A stretch of 64,000 bases of DNA from Cryptomeria japonica (GCF_030272615.1 NC_081415.1:512065873-512129872), one strand, 5' to 3'. Numbered from the stretch's first letter, positions 49,484-61,090 are shown. The notes: a model not told the origin generated them from the letters alone. Program-made: numbers and translations.

Positions 49484-52400
49484 ATGGCACCTAAGATCCA
49501 AGACCCTATTGTTGTCAAGAATGTTGAAAATCCCTCACTAAAATACTCTTTAACTCCCAAAGTTGCATCTGAACTGGATGACAAAACCGCATTTTACCTC
49601 ATCCTAGATAGAGTGTTATTAGTCGAGGATGTGAGATTCTTCACCAAATGTTGTGTTGAAGAACTCGGTCACGTTGAAATTAAAGATTCCTCTGATGAAT
49701 TGTGCACCAATGGTAAAATGGATAGCAAGTATGAGCATATTAAGATCAAGGGATTGACTGAAGCCCTAACCTATCCCCATGTGTTCAAACCCCAGTGGGT
49801 CAAGTTTATTCTGAGTAGAGTTCATGATGACTTCATGTGGCTAGAAGAGCAACCATTTAAGATCACCAAGGAAATCATTCATTTGATCACCGGTTACCCT
49901 ATTTATGATCATGCTCGAGCCCAGAAAATGATATCATAGAAGGAATTGATCAGTTTGACCAGAGTAGAATCAGATTGCAGAGGACTAAAATTAAACCATG
50001 TCACTGATGCAAAACTAAAATTTGCCATTAGAGTAATTGGTTACTGTTTCTTCCAATCGGCAAGGGAAAATAGTGTACCCTGTGCAACAATGGACTTAGC
50101 ATATAAAATTGTGAAGAAAGGCATGAAAATTGATTTATGTGAGGTGTTACTAAAAACCTGTTTGAGAATATGAACACAATCAGGAAGCCGAAGAAGAACA
50201 ACTTGGCTAATACACTAATATTGGGATCACTGCTTGTATGCATGTTTTTCTGCTTTGAGAAATTCTTTCCAACAGTCGGTAAAGTTGTTTGGGAAGTACA
50301 CCGACCAATCACCCATCAGATCAATAACTTCATCAAGAAGCTAGGTGATAGTTTTAATGATATTATGGATGATTACTTCAGCAAGTTTCAGGAGAAAATG
50401 CATAACAGGTACCGGATTCCACCCCAACTAGTGGAGAAATACAAAGATAACATATATTTTGAAGTAGACACCGATTACTATTATCTGAATGTTGTGGAAC
50501 CAAGAACTCAATGTTTGCCACCCATGGGTTACAAGATTGATTTTGACTCACACAACAACAAATAGATGTATTTATTATACTACCAAGGCATGCTACCAAG
50601 CTGAGGTATATAACTTAAGAAGAAGTGAAGGAAAAGGTAAAAATGAGCATTGTATTACCCAAAGCTACAAGAAAGGAAACAAAGATGATAAAGGCATTAT
50701 CGGAGAAATTCAGAGAAGATTCTTCCTCCACACCTATCAAAGGCACTATAGCCATTATCGAAGAGGAATCTAAAGCCCAAGAGGCATCTATAACACTAAG
50801 CACCGAATTGCCTAAGGGAAAAGTGTTGAAAAGAAAGAAACAGGATCCATCAAAGGTCTCACCAACTCCTCCAACAAAGCGACCTAACACAAGAGCATCA
50901 GCAGCTTCATCGAGTAAGAAAACAAAGAATGTTACTATTCCAAAAGTAACCAAAACCTACAAGAAATCTACTTGGAGACTCATTTTGTCAAAAGAGTCTA
51001 GTGACACCGAATCTAAAGATGCAAGCAAATTTTAGATTGTCAAGAGCAAGAAGGTAAATGTACATAGTGTTGAAAACTTTTGTACTAATCTGAAGGAATA
51101 TGGTGGATTTGGAGGATTCAGATATGTTAAATATGAATCCAGATTTGCTGATGAAAAGAGACAAATTGAAGAAGCTGTCATCTGTACACTTCTGAAATTC
51201 TGATTGGTCCCATTAGAAGTCTCTAATTCTCTTCCCAAAGAATTATATGCAATATGCCCTAGACTCAGAGAAACAGATCAGAGAAAGAAGTCTTGTATAT
51301 CTCTTTCCTGACATGTCAGTAGATGAAATCAAGGATCATCTAGAAAACTACCAGACACAATTCTTAGTCAAGCAAAAGGCCTTGAAATTGATGAATGGCC
51401 TATATATTGACATAGAGAAGGAAACAAAAGAACAATGGCAGGCAATCTTTCGACTCAAGGATGCTCGTGAACAAGCTGCAATTGAAATAGTTGATGTCAC
51501 CGAGAAAGATCCTGATGTCACGGAGCAAGACCCCGTTGACACCATTCAAATAGATGAAGATATCATGGATATAGAGGCACCTAAATAGGAAATGATAGAA
51601 GGCAATGCATATGCAAAACTTGTATCTAGTGAATCAGTTTTGGAACAAGTTAAGCCTTATCCACTGGTCAATCAACCTGTCTCAATCGAAGCCCCTCCGG
51701 ATACGAAGCAAGGCACCGAAGGTCACAAGTCTACAGTAGAAGGTACTTCTCAAGAACAAACCTCTCAAGCACCTTCTATCACTAAAAATGTTTCTATTGA
51801 GACACCAAGCACTAAGACACCAAAGGACACTACAGAGGCTAAAGTTACCGACCAAAGTGTTGCCTCTACCAAGCAACCTACCAAGGGTCCTCAAGCCTCA
51901 CAAGCCATTATCTTAGTTCAATCGGTGAAAGGTAAAGAAAAGAAGATGAAAAAGCATAGTTTCAAAGTTGATTTGTCAAAACCAATAGTGCTACCCAATG
52001 TTGATATATCAAAATAAAAAGGGCAAGCACTCATTGATTTCAGTGAACTATGTAAAGCAAAGGCTGAACAAGAGAAACAAATGGCCATATAAAAGAAAAA
52101 TAAATTACTTCAAAAGGTAAAGACACTACTGATAGATATGCTACCTACAACTACAATGTCAACGGATGCAGCCATCCCTATTCAACTGAATGAACTCCTT
52201 AATCAGATAGAGACATCTAGAGTTGATGCATCTGAATATTTGAGCAAGCTAAAAGACAAGGAGCTCACTGCTAAAATGATAGAAGAGGTACAAAAAGCTA
52301 TAGCTATTGGCAAAGTTAAACTTGTCAAATTTATTGTTGAGTTGTCCCCTCAACTCAAGCACATTCTTTATTTATTTCAAAAATTCTGTACATTTTCTTT

Positions 52401-52821
52401 ATTCATTAAAGACATCACAAATAAAACTGAAACAATTGAGAAAGAGATCACCGATCTCTCAAATAAGTTGACCCCAGAGCCCAATTCATTTTAGAACTTT
52501 TATACCAAGCTTCAACAGCTCATGGCTCAACAATTGGAACTAAGGAATGAGGAACGCAAGATCCGGATGGACATAATGACAGTTCAGACATTATTCCTTC
52601 CTCATCTTTCATTCGTCCAAGAATAGATCAACCAAGCCACATTTCTATCTACTACACAAGAGGGAAGCACCTTAGATGGCTTAATATTATTATTGGTTGA
52701 TATTCAAGCACAAAATTCCTTAATGGATAGTGTAAAGGATGCACTCTCTATCGCTCTCACCGAAGCATGGACCAAGTACAAATCTATTTTTGACCAATTG
52801 CCACCACCGAATGGTAACTAA
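49484..52821 (+). pseudogene. R5 ORF2, unknown conserved protein of about 1,110 codons
   Basis: It opens with MAPKIQDPIVVKNVEN and ends LPPPNGN-stop. Landmarks are VKFILSRVHDDFMWLEEQ with TKEIIHLITGYP (49795-49900), a FAIRVIGYCFFQSARENSV block (50020-50075), the hydrophobic ILGSLLVCMFFCFEKFFP (50215-50270), MHNRYRIPPQLVEKYKDNIYFEVD, VVEPRTQCLPPMGYKID (50490-50540), a Thr/Lys/Pro-rich linker (50800-51000 and 51650-51950), VNVHSVENF...YGGFGGF (51060-51120) and a coiled-coil C-terminus (52150-52800). One A is lost near 50150 and a second shift lies near 50570; other breaks are single stop codons. There are no catalytic motifs. It could assist assembly or transport, but nothing proves it. Confidence 0.78.
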
Positions 52822-53158
52822 ATTTTGATGTTTGTCAAAAAGGGGGAGTGATATAGTATTCAAAGTATCAAAAAACAGGAGTGTAGTATACAGGGGGAGT
52901 ATACCGAGTAAAGTGGGCAGAGTATCCAAAAGCAGTGAACAGAGCAGAATAAGCAAAGAACAAGAGCAACACATTGATCATTGATCACCGAGCATACAAA
53001 TTATAATTTTGTATAGTATATTGATAAGGGGAGTATATCTGATTATACTATTTCATTGACTAATGTATATACTATCAATTGAGTCAAATTTTTTAAAGTA
53101 TATAGATTTTTGAATTATGACTTTGAAAGTAGTTTTGTCAAACATCTCAACTAATGTC

Positions 53159-53169
53159 AAAAGGGGAGA
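53159..53169 (+). promoter_or_regulatory. R5 polypurine tract
   Basis: AAAAGGGGAGA, one base before the 3' LTR start TGTTACTAC. The preceding TTGTCAAACATC... CTAATGTCAA region is untranslated. Confidence 0.88.
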
Positions 53170-53170
53170 T

Positions 53171-54323
53171 TGTTACTACTTTTCAATTGCCATTAGTTTT
53201 ATATCCAAAGTCATTCTATATACTCTAGTTAGTTACTACTACCGAGATATTCAGTCGGTATGCACAGTCCAGTCGGTTATAGAAGAAAGTAGTCACAAAG
53301 CCTAGTATGCACCGAGCTATCTACCGAGTAGCAAAGACGATACACCAAGTGAAATGTGTTACCAAATTCATTGAACTTGGACACACATATGAAAATGTGT
53401 TACAAGATTGAGGAACATAGAACCATTATCACATTGGAAATTGCACTTAAAGATTGTGTATGATTTTGAGGTCATCTAACCAATGAAATATTTTGCATGG
53501 TTATTCATTTGAGAAATCATGTTTGTAAGATCAACGCAATGAATCAGATCACCGACATAAGAGATCTATTTATACATCATGGATTGAAGATAAAAAGTGT
53601 GAGACATGGATATACACAAGTGTATGAAGCAAGACATGTGTGATGCATGAGAAAGCACTAAGTGTAATAACCATTACAGAGACACAGAGGTCACCGAGAA
53701 GGATTTCAGAGAATAGTAAAAGAAAAGAGTAAATAGAAGGGTTTACCGAGTTACTTTATGGGTTACCGAGGTATGCTATAGGCAAGGTAATCTTATTTTG
53801 AGCACATAGAATCTGCCATAACATTCTAGATGTAAAGTTGCAGATAGCTGTAAAGATTTTATTGAAAATTTTGAAGTTGTAAGAGAAACCTTTAACAGGG
53901 TGAAAGACTCTAATCAAGTCTATAAATTGTAAAGCCTCTAACTAGGTGCAACATTTAGATTAAGTGTTGTAAAATCCTTTAGCAAGGTAGATCTAATAGA
54001 TCTTGATACTCTTAATAGGGTAAGCTATCAGAAATAGCTAAATATGTAGCTCTAACTGAGCAACCTTTATTATTGCAGTAGTGAAGTTGTGGGTGCCATC
54101 CCCACCATAGTTTTTCTCTCTAACCAAGAGTTTCTGCATAACCAAAATATATGTGTTATGGAGTGAACCATGTATGATTTTTATTTATGTGTTTTAGCTT
54201 TATGTTATGTTATAGTAGTTTTTGGTTTATGCATAATAGTAAAGATATTGTTGATAAAAGGATTTGAAGTACTAATTCACCCCTCCCCTCTCAGGACATT
54301 AGCTTTCCATATTGGGCCTAACA
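53171..54323 (+). repeat. R5 3' LTR
   Basis: TGTTACTACTTTTC to GGGCCTAACA, matching 46390-47539 with the indels noted there. It ends with ATTCACCCCTCCCCTCTCAGGAC. Confidence 0.95.
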
Positions 54324-54328
54324 GATGA
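54324..54328. repeat. R5 target-site duplication, right copy
   Basis: GATGA, identical to 46385-46389. The R4 ORF2 frame resumes directly after it. Confidence 0.93.
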
Positions 54329-55651
54329 ACCTGTAAATCTTAAGGGTGAAGATTTTCTAGAAGGTATTAAACCTACTGATTTTAAGCCCGATGAAATTGT
54401 GTTAGATGAGCAATCGGTGAACACATAAACTAGCCCGATGTTTATTCTTGATTATGATAATGGTGATAATGTTGATAATATTGCTGATAATATAGATGTG
54501 TATGATGTAGATGTTGAGATGTTTGAACAACATGAGCATAATTAGGAAAATGAAGGAAAGAAAGATGAAGAAGAAAAGAAGGATAAGGATCCACAGGTAA
54601 ATAATCAGACTGTAATACTCAAACGCCACCGATAACATACATTAATGAATAAAAGGAAGAAGAAGAGAAGGCTAAAGAAACTAAAAATGAAAAGGACAAA
54701 GAGAAAACTGGAAACAAAGAGGGAACATGGGAGAATAAGATAGAAAAGAATGAACCTATAGTGACACCTTTGTCACTTGATTCTAAAATGAAATGTGTTG
54801 ATGAAGAAGATGATGATGATGCATTAAGCATCCAAGGACCCCTTGACATGGATAAACAAAGTTCTATTGAGTTCATGGAGATTGCAACTACCATGCAATC
54901 CTAAGATAAAAACAAGAGGATGAAAGAACAACAGAAGGAGGCCAAGACCATAAGGAATGCAGTTGATATTTTGTCTAGTCTCCTACCAGAGACTGATATA
55001 GGAAATTTTTCCACTCTTATTGACAAACTTGGACAACTTGTTTCTGATGCTAGAGAGAAGATAAAGTCATTAGAGGATGTTTCTTAGGTCAATGTGGAGA
55101 AAAACTACAAGAAGAAAAGAATAGAGAACTTAATGTCTAAAATTGATAAAGGTAAAGTGGCTCTTACTATTAATAAGGATTATTTGAAGGAAGCACTAGA
55201 AACTGGAGGTAAAATTGTCTCTACTGTTTCAACATTTTCCTTATTTTGTGTTGATTTGAAGAAGAGAAGAGAAGAATTTGAGCATGAACTTGTGGTTGTA
55301 AGTGGGTCATTTAAGCCCCTTAATGACTCTACTATTCATTTTGGAAGATCATTTGTAGAACTTCAATACAAGCTGAAAGTATAAGAGCAGAAATAGATGA
55401 AGAGAGTCAGATCCTTGCAAGAACTTCAAACATAACTTATACCAAAGGTCAAAGTCTTATAGAGAGCACATAAGGAATCTAAAGCCATTCTTTCTACACC
55501 TGAATTGAGCATTGTTGATATAATGGAGGAGCTAGCTAGACAGATCAAGACTCATATGGAGATTGCAGGCATAATTTTAGAGACATGGCACAATGACTTT
55601 AAAAATTTGAAGTCTCATTTTAGTGATGTTTTTTCCAAAATTCCTATGTAA
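54329..55651 (+). pseudogene. R4 ORF2, C-terminal part
   Basis: It continues the acidic region (PVNLKGEDFLEGIKP, then a Glu/Lys/Asp-rich stretch at 54550-54720). It ends with coiled-coil blocks FSTLIDKLGQLVSDAREKI (about 55000-55060), DLKKRREEFEHELVVVSGSF (55250-55310) and WHNDFKNLKSHFSDVFSKIP before TAA at 55651. The last block parallels R1 (FKSIFDKLHSLL) and R5 (YKSIFDQLPPP). Several TAG/TAA stops occur. Together with 44334-46389 it is about 1,126 codons. Confidence 0.72.
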
Positions 55652-55907
55652 AAACTTTATGACTCTTTATATCTATATATATGCTTTGATGCAAATTTTG
55701 ATATCACATATATTTATTTTTCATTTGGTATTGTTGTCAAAAGGGGAGTAAGAGTTGAATCAAAATTTGGTATGTAATTGTATGAGTATTGTATATTGTA
55801 TTTTGTTATAGCAAGCAATTAGTAAGGGGGAGTATATGTCATGTAGTCAATTTTTGTTTTGCATACTTAGTTGACAAAAATTTTCCTAAGTGTTTCCATT
55901 AATGCCT

Positions 55908-55917
55908 AAGGGGGAGA
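55908..55917 (+). promoter_or_regulatory. R4 polypurine tract
   Basis: AAGGGGGAGA, one base before the TGTTGGC start of the 3' LTR. Confidence 0.88.
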
Positions 55918-55918
55918 T

Positions 55919-57142
55919 TGTTGGCATTTGACTGAATAGGTAAAGATTGTTGTTGATATGCAACTAGTGTATGATTGGTTAGTGAATGTGATGAAGAGAT
56001 TGAGATTCATGTTTGATGACTAAGTTTTGTGTTGTCATTGATGGCAACAATGTTTTTGTAGTCATTAAAGCCTTGGAAGCCAACTAGTAAGGTATAACCA
56101 ATATGGATGATAGTTTTATAGAGAATTGGTAATTAGGTTCTCAACTAGTAAACTGAGGCAAAATTGCATTCCAACAACCGGTACAGGCGATTCATGAAGA
56201 GGTGGATAATGTTGTTTTAGAGTGATAATGGTGAACTGTATTTGGAGCTATGTTCTAAACCACATTGGTAGATTCAACTAGATGAGAAAGATTTGATATA
56301 CAAAACATACAAAGTGGTAGAGCACTTAACCAGTAGTGATAAACTCACTTAAATTGGTAATGCGACACAAGTTTTAATTTTTTATGTTGATGACCGACAT
56401 ATGTAAAGCGTGTGATATAAGTTTGTCTAGATTCATTGAACCTAGGAAATAGTTCAAAGGTTGTAGCTGACTAAATGTAAATGTTTATAAAAAGTGTGAT
56501 GAGGTATAAAGTCAGTATGTGTGTGAAGAGAGAATTAATGAGTGAACATTGTGAATGTGATTGTGCAGTGTTTAGGGAAGTTATGTAATGAAGTGTTATT
56601 GATGTTTTAAGGATTGGAAGTGGATCTTATTAGATATAGAAGGTGTTACTTGAATATCTTTTCACTGTTGTTTTCCTAACAGTTTGCAGTAGAAAAATCC
56701 CCTAACCGGGTAGGTCTTAACAAGAGTTAATCTATAAATCCCCTAACAAGGTAGCTCTGAATCAGAGTCTCAAATCCTCTTGCGAGGTTGATCCTAATAG
56801 GTCATTTCTCTTAACAAAGCTTATCATTCAAATCCATTAATCGAGTGACTCTTAACCAGGTTTGCTTCTAAGAGGGCATAGTTGTAAGACCTTAATTGGT
56901 CAAGGTTTCTATTCTGCATATAGTGAATCTTGTGGGTACCAACTCCCACCATGGTTTTTCCCTTTTGTGTTTCCCACGTATAATCTCTTGTGTTATATGG
57001 AATTTGTTTTATTAGGAATTATCTTATGTGGTGATATTTATTATATGCTTGATAAGTTTTAAGTTGTTAAAGCTGGTGATCAGATTTATATTGGTTTTTC
57101 TTGCATTGATTCACCCCCCCTTAGTGCCTTATAAGTTCATCA
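55919..57142 (+). repeat. R4 3' LTR
   Basis: TGTTGGCATTTGACTGAATAGG to TAAGTTCATCA, matching 41271-42495 over its whole length, with the same cluster of TAACnnGGT-like words at about 56697-56905. Confidence 0.95.
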
Positions 57143-57147
57143 CCTAG
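57143..57147. repeat. R4 target-site duplication, right copy
   Basis: CCTAG, identical to 41266-41270. Confidence 0.93.
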
Positions 57148-57594
57148 ACCCTAGAAAACCTCTGACCTTATGAAGGCATGTGATATTATTAATGACTTAT
57201 TAAGTAATTTAATATGGCCAATCTAACCATATGAATTGCCCATGAATGCGACTGAGAATATACCTAACCCATTCATCTTCGCCAAAAGTCAGAAAATCCA
57301 TGAATTGGGTAAAATCCTTCCTCTGCAAATGAGCATATTTAGAATTCAATTGATTGTCGATGATTAGGTGCTTAGTAAATACACAAGACATTTCATAACT
57401 CCTGATTTCCTCAATGTTGCAATGGATGTATGCCTTAATGTGTTCAGTGTGAAGAACACCATGGAAAACATTCAAAAATGCTCCCAACAATTCATCCAAA
57501 AGAGATTTAAAAGGATGCTTCTTAAATTATGGATGAGGGTGGTTCTTAATTTACACTATCAAAGGAGTATCAACATTCGATGATGATAAACATC
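57143..57594 (-). pseudogene. R3 ORF2, N-terminal part (upstream of the R4 insertion)
   Basis: On the minus strand the frame reads FKKHPFKSLLDELLGAF, GVLHTEHIKAYIHC (related to GVFHVEYVRSFYHC of R4), SKYAHLQRKDFTQFMDF and VRYILSRIHGQFIWLDWP (about 57210-57265). It runs into the CCTAG junction and resumes on the other side of R4 at 41265 in the same frame. The start codon is uncertain; the frame is recognisable from about 57594. TAA stops stand at apparent Gln codons. Confidence 0.7.
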
Positions 57595-57959
57595 TAGGGT
57601 TTCTTGAAACGGTAAATACCTTAAGATCATGCGGGATGATGAAATTCTTTCTGAATGTTGATGCTTGCACAAATCACCTTTGGACTCTTGAAATGCTCTA
57701 TAAATCACTCTTTAGAATGCTCGATCACTATGTGAAGAAATGAGTTAACTTTTTTCCTTTTTATCGCCATTAACCCTAATTTTCCACTGTCATAAATTCT
57801 ACCAAAGAATCTGTTTGGATCACAATATTTGCATATAGGTTTTAGTAAATACTTGAAATCACTTGAGCATCCATCTGCAATCGGAATTTCCTAACTATAG
57901 ACCTAATCTGGGGTGTTTGCATGATCTTCAATGATTTGCCTACCCTAAGACAGAGTGCC

Positions 57960-58759
57960 TTAGTTAGCGGATGAAGTTTCTACATCTGGTGCAGGACTAG
58001 ATGGCTCTACCAGTTGATATGTTGATGGAGTATTTGACTTCCTAACCCATCTTCTCTCATGCTGCTTTATGATATCTTCAACCTTTTCCTTTCCCTTCTC
58101 ATCTGCATTTCCATCAGCTATCGGTGGATTCTTACTTCTATAATACTTTGCAATATATCTAATCTTGTTGCCTGCATAACAAACAATATTGTTCTTCTAA
58201 ATTGCTTTGTTGTATCCTTGATTTCCTTTTCATCTGCATTGGTTAGCCATATGTTCGAATCTACTACATGCATGACATATGATATTTCCAAGACCGGTGG
58301 ATGATGGATTTTTCTGATTATTCCTATTGTTGCACTCACTTGCTATATGACCATATTTATTACAAACAAAACATGTACCATTGAATTGATGAGCATTAGG
58401 CTATATTCATCTAATTTTTCCTTCAATGATTGAGCTAGGTTTTCTTCATTCTTCTTCTTTTCTTCAATGTCCTTGCACATTCTCATAGTTAGGGCTTGCA
58501 TTTAATTCTTCAAGGTAGTATTCCCTTGAGTGAGTTTCTAATATTGATCTTTTAAGGCATATTCCTCATCACTACTCCGATTTTGCAGTTGATCACATAG
58601 TTCCTTACTCTTGGCTTGAACATCTGATAGCTTTCCTTGTAGTGAAATGATGTGTTCTCTGGCTTGCCTCTATTCATTCTTCAATTTATTGTTTTCCACC
58701 TGCTCATTATCAAGATCCTCAAGAGCAAGTTGAAGTTGTTGTTGCAAACTGGATTCCAT
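57960..58759 (-). pseudogene. R3 ORF1, gag-like coiled coil and zinc knuckles
   Basis: ATG at 58759 (MESSLQQQLQLALEDLDNEQ) begins a long coiled coil with QALTMRMCKDIEEK, matching EGLTIRMCQELEN of R1. Then come knuckles CFVCNKYGHIASEC (about 58335-58380) and CHACSRFEHMANQC (about 58240-58285), and a degenerate third (CYAGNKIRYIAKYY, about 58145-58185). The tail VEPSSPAPDVETSSAN ends at 57960, like the R1 tail. Stops are TAG, TAA and TGA in Gln or Arg positions. Shorter than in R1, R4 and R5. Confidence 0.78.
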
Positions 58760-58813
58760 TGATTCCAAGTTCTGAATCTTCCTCAAGTTGTTAAACTTCT
58801 TCCAAGGAGCTAG

Positions 58814-58825
58814 GATTTGATACCA
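58814..58825 (-). promoter_or_regulatory. R3 primer binding site
   Basis: TGGTATCAAATC on the minus strand, five bases inside the LTR. It differs from the TGGTATCAGAGC of R1 and R5 in the second half, by mutation or by use of a different Met-tRNA. Confidence 0.75.
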
Positions 58826-58830
58826 ATAAT

Positions 58831-59720
58831 TGGAATCCAAGAATACTAAGAGGGGGGCTGAATCAGTGTTCTACCGATAAGTGAATTTGTAAACTTATTG
58901 ATGATCAACCGGTTAACATAATATAAAATTAAAGTGCATACACAAATTAACACATAAATGAACCATACAATAAAACCAATATTTATACGTGGAAAACCCT
59001 CTAAAGGGAAAAACCACGGAGGAGCTGATACCCAAAATATCTATGTACTTGATCAAGGTAAACAAATATTATATAAAGGGGATTGCACATGTAATCAGGC
59101 TCAATGCCTAGAGCTCACTGCTCAAATAGAAGTCTCACTGACTTACACAAAATTACACAATGGTTTCATACAAAAATGAAATTATATAATACATCTAACC
59201 ATGCTAGATAAGTTATGGTTTAAGCTCTATTAACCTCCTCTAAACTGGTTTTTTGATACTTTGTTCTGCTTTTTTCTGCACTACTAGTTAGGATTATGCA
59301 TGTGAAACTGCACACAAAAGCTTCCACTCGCTGAACAAATTGCATACTATCAATCTCTGACTGATTCACATCCAAAAATTACATCACACCTATAATCTAA
59401 TCATCTTGATTCCATCACTAAATGTTCTCCCTTAAACAACCTTGTATCTTTCCACCATGTCTGCCTTCATAGAAAAATAAATTTGTCAGTTGCTGAATCA
59501 TGAAGCATGAGATGCATTATCTCGATGATCATATCTGATGTCAAACTACATGTTACCATAAATTCCACAAGTGATTTTATAGGGGTCCCAAAATACTTTA
59601 ACTGGGTTCTAAACTTAACCGGGTCCCAAAAATATGTTACTGGTACCAAGACTAATTGGTTAACAAGAATAAAGCAAAGTGTGTGTATATCAGTTGGCGC
59701 AATCTATGCAAAATGATAAG
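58831..59720 (-). repeat. R3 5' LTR (right copy, cut by G1)
   Basis: Starts TGGAATCCAAGAATACTAAGAGG and aligns with 37186-38046, then stops abruptly at ATGATAAG where the G1 LTR begins with TGGTGCAAAG. The remaining 102 bp should lie beyond G1, outside the window. Confidence 0.88.
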
Positions 59721-61090
59721 TGGTGCAAAGATCATCTAGAATCAGTGAATTTCCTATCCCACAACCAACAATCCTTTCCAACACTCCTTTCCTCACCTAG
59801 CCACCCTACCAAGGTGATCACTCAACAACCTCCAATCTCATTATTACAACTTCTCCAATGTCCCACTTAACTTCTTCCCATTGATCACAATCCTTGATCT
59901 ATGGGGCTCCAACCTTCCAAACACACTTGGAATGGACTAGGAACCCTTTTCCACCATCCTATTTCCCTAACAACCCAAAAAAACTCAATTTCACTCCTAA
60001 TTTGTGACAAACACACTTCCAAGGGTGACTTACCCAATAACAAGGATCAATAACATTGATTGTCTTATTAGACCTAATGTGGCAATTAGGCCACTTTTAC
60101 AAATAAACTACACTAAATTGGATTGAGAATCCTTGTACAATGGTTGTTATGGGTCTGCACAGATCCTTAAACACCAAATCCATTATTTCTTGGCCTATTC
60201 CATCCACATACCCTTCATCCCAACTTATTTTCCATTCACCCAGAACTAGTCACATGAGAATGCCTGGTTCTTGCATAGCCATTCCTCCTTCCTCCAACAC
60301 TTTCCTTGAAAAATTCCTCCATAATCCTATGATACACACATTTCCTTGACTTCCAATTAAATTCTATGAGATTCCATGGGTGGAAGGTCAGGATAAAGCC
60401 ATGTGAAGCCAAAACCCTAGGTAGGCAAGGGTTTCTGACCTGCTTCTACAAAATTAGATTGATCTCACATAATTTATCACCATGTTTCACCAAACTAGAA
60501 TAAAATGGAAGCTAACTCACTATGCCACTCACACAAATGCATTAATATCCTTGATCAATCTGTACAATTAGGCTATGAGGGTCAAAATAGTGAAAATGAC
60601 AAGTAATCTGGTTTATTTGCTTTCATTCACATTCCAAACTTCACCACAATACCAACAACCAACATTAATCCCTCCTCCTTGACCATCAAAGACATATATG
60701 GTCATTCACAACTTCCATCCAACTAAAATTCAAACTAAGTGACCGTTGGAGGCGAGTTATTCGCCCAATTACATGTTGTCACCCTAATGACAACTTTGAC
60801 AACATTAGCAACTTTTACATTTGGGCACCAAACCAATACATGGATGCCTTCCAATGATGAATGAAATATAAAATCCTCCTAAAGGACCTACCTAATCCAT
60901 CCTAAACATCCTACTAACCCTTTGACCATATTTGACCATGAGGGATTAGACATGCCAATTAGGGTCAATGTTCTTACAAATGGGTCCAAAGCAATCCTAG
61001 TCAACACAAAATGGTCCTATGGACCTTATTACATTGAGATTGACTCATTAACAATCATGATGCCCTATGAGCCATGTTGACATGATGTCA
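59721..61090 (-). repeat. G1 3' LTR
   Basis: On the plus strand it runs from TGGTGCAAAG to GACATGATGTCA, giving TG...CA ends. The left edge is fixed by the break in the R3 LTR; the right edge is inferred from a TGACATCATGTCA palindrome next to the pol region (about 61078-61090). No second LTR copy is present to confirm it. Confidence 0.65.

Larger units (their letters stand above)
46390..54323 (+). mobile_element. R5: innermost LTR retrotransposon, inserted in R4 ORF2
   Basis: LTRs of 1,150 and 1,153 bp with TGTTACTAC starts and CCTAACA ends and an exact GATGA duplication bound 7,934 bp. It has a perfect initiator Met-tRNA primer site, ORF1 (47602-48954), ORF2 (49484-52821) and a polypurine tract. 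It has the same gene plan as R1, R3 and R4 with different LTR sequence. As the innermost insertion it is younger than R4, R3 and R2, and it is the best preserved copy for reading both ORFs. Confidence 0.95.
41271..57142 (+). mobile_element. R4: LTR retrotransposon inserted in R3 and carrying R5
   Basis: TG...CA LTRs of 1,225 and 1,224 bp and an exact CCTAG duplication bound it. Removing R5 and one GATGA copy leaves 7,933 bp. It has a Met-tRNA primer site, ORF1 (42558-43861), a purine tract, ORF2 (44334-46389 plus 54329-55651) and a polypurine tract. No enzymatic pol domain is present. It lies in ORF2 of R3 and in the opposite orientation. Confidence 0.95.
37186..59720 (-). mobile_element. R3: LTR retrotransposon inserted in R2 and itself interrupted by R4 and G1
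   Basis: LTRs at 37186-38148 and 58831-59720 bound it. On the minus strand the primer site lies at 58814-58825, ORF1 at 57960-58759, ORF2 in two pieces (57143-57594 and 38364-41265) and the polypurine tract at 38151-38160. Without the R4 insert it is about 6.7 kb, and its right LTR lacks about 102 bp because G1 inserted there. It shares the ORF1-ORF2 plan of R1, R4 and R5 but its LTRs differ from theirs. Confidence 0.88.

Noticed and set aside
2351-57142. Search for a hidden RT, RNase H or integrase in R1, R3, R4 and R5
   Set aside because: No YxDD, DDE, HHCC or DSG motif was found in any frame between their LTRs; only C1 (protease) and G1 (RT, RNase H, integrase) have enzyme motifs.
59679-60349. 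Open frames inside the G1 LTR
   Set aside because: They fall wholly or mainly within LTR sequence and have no domain.
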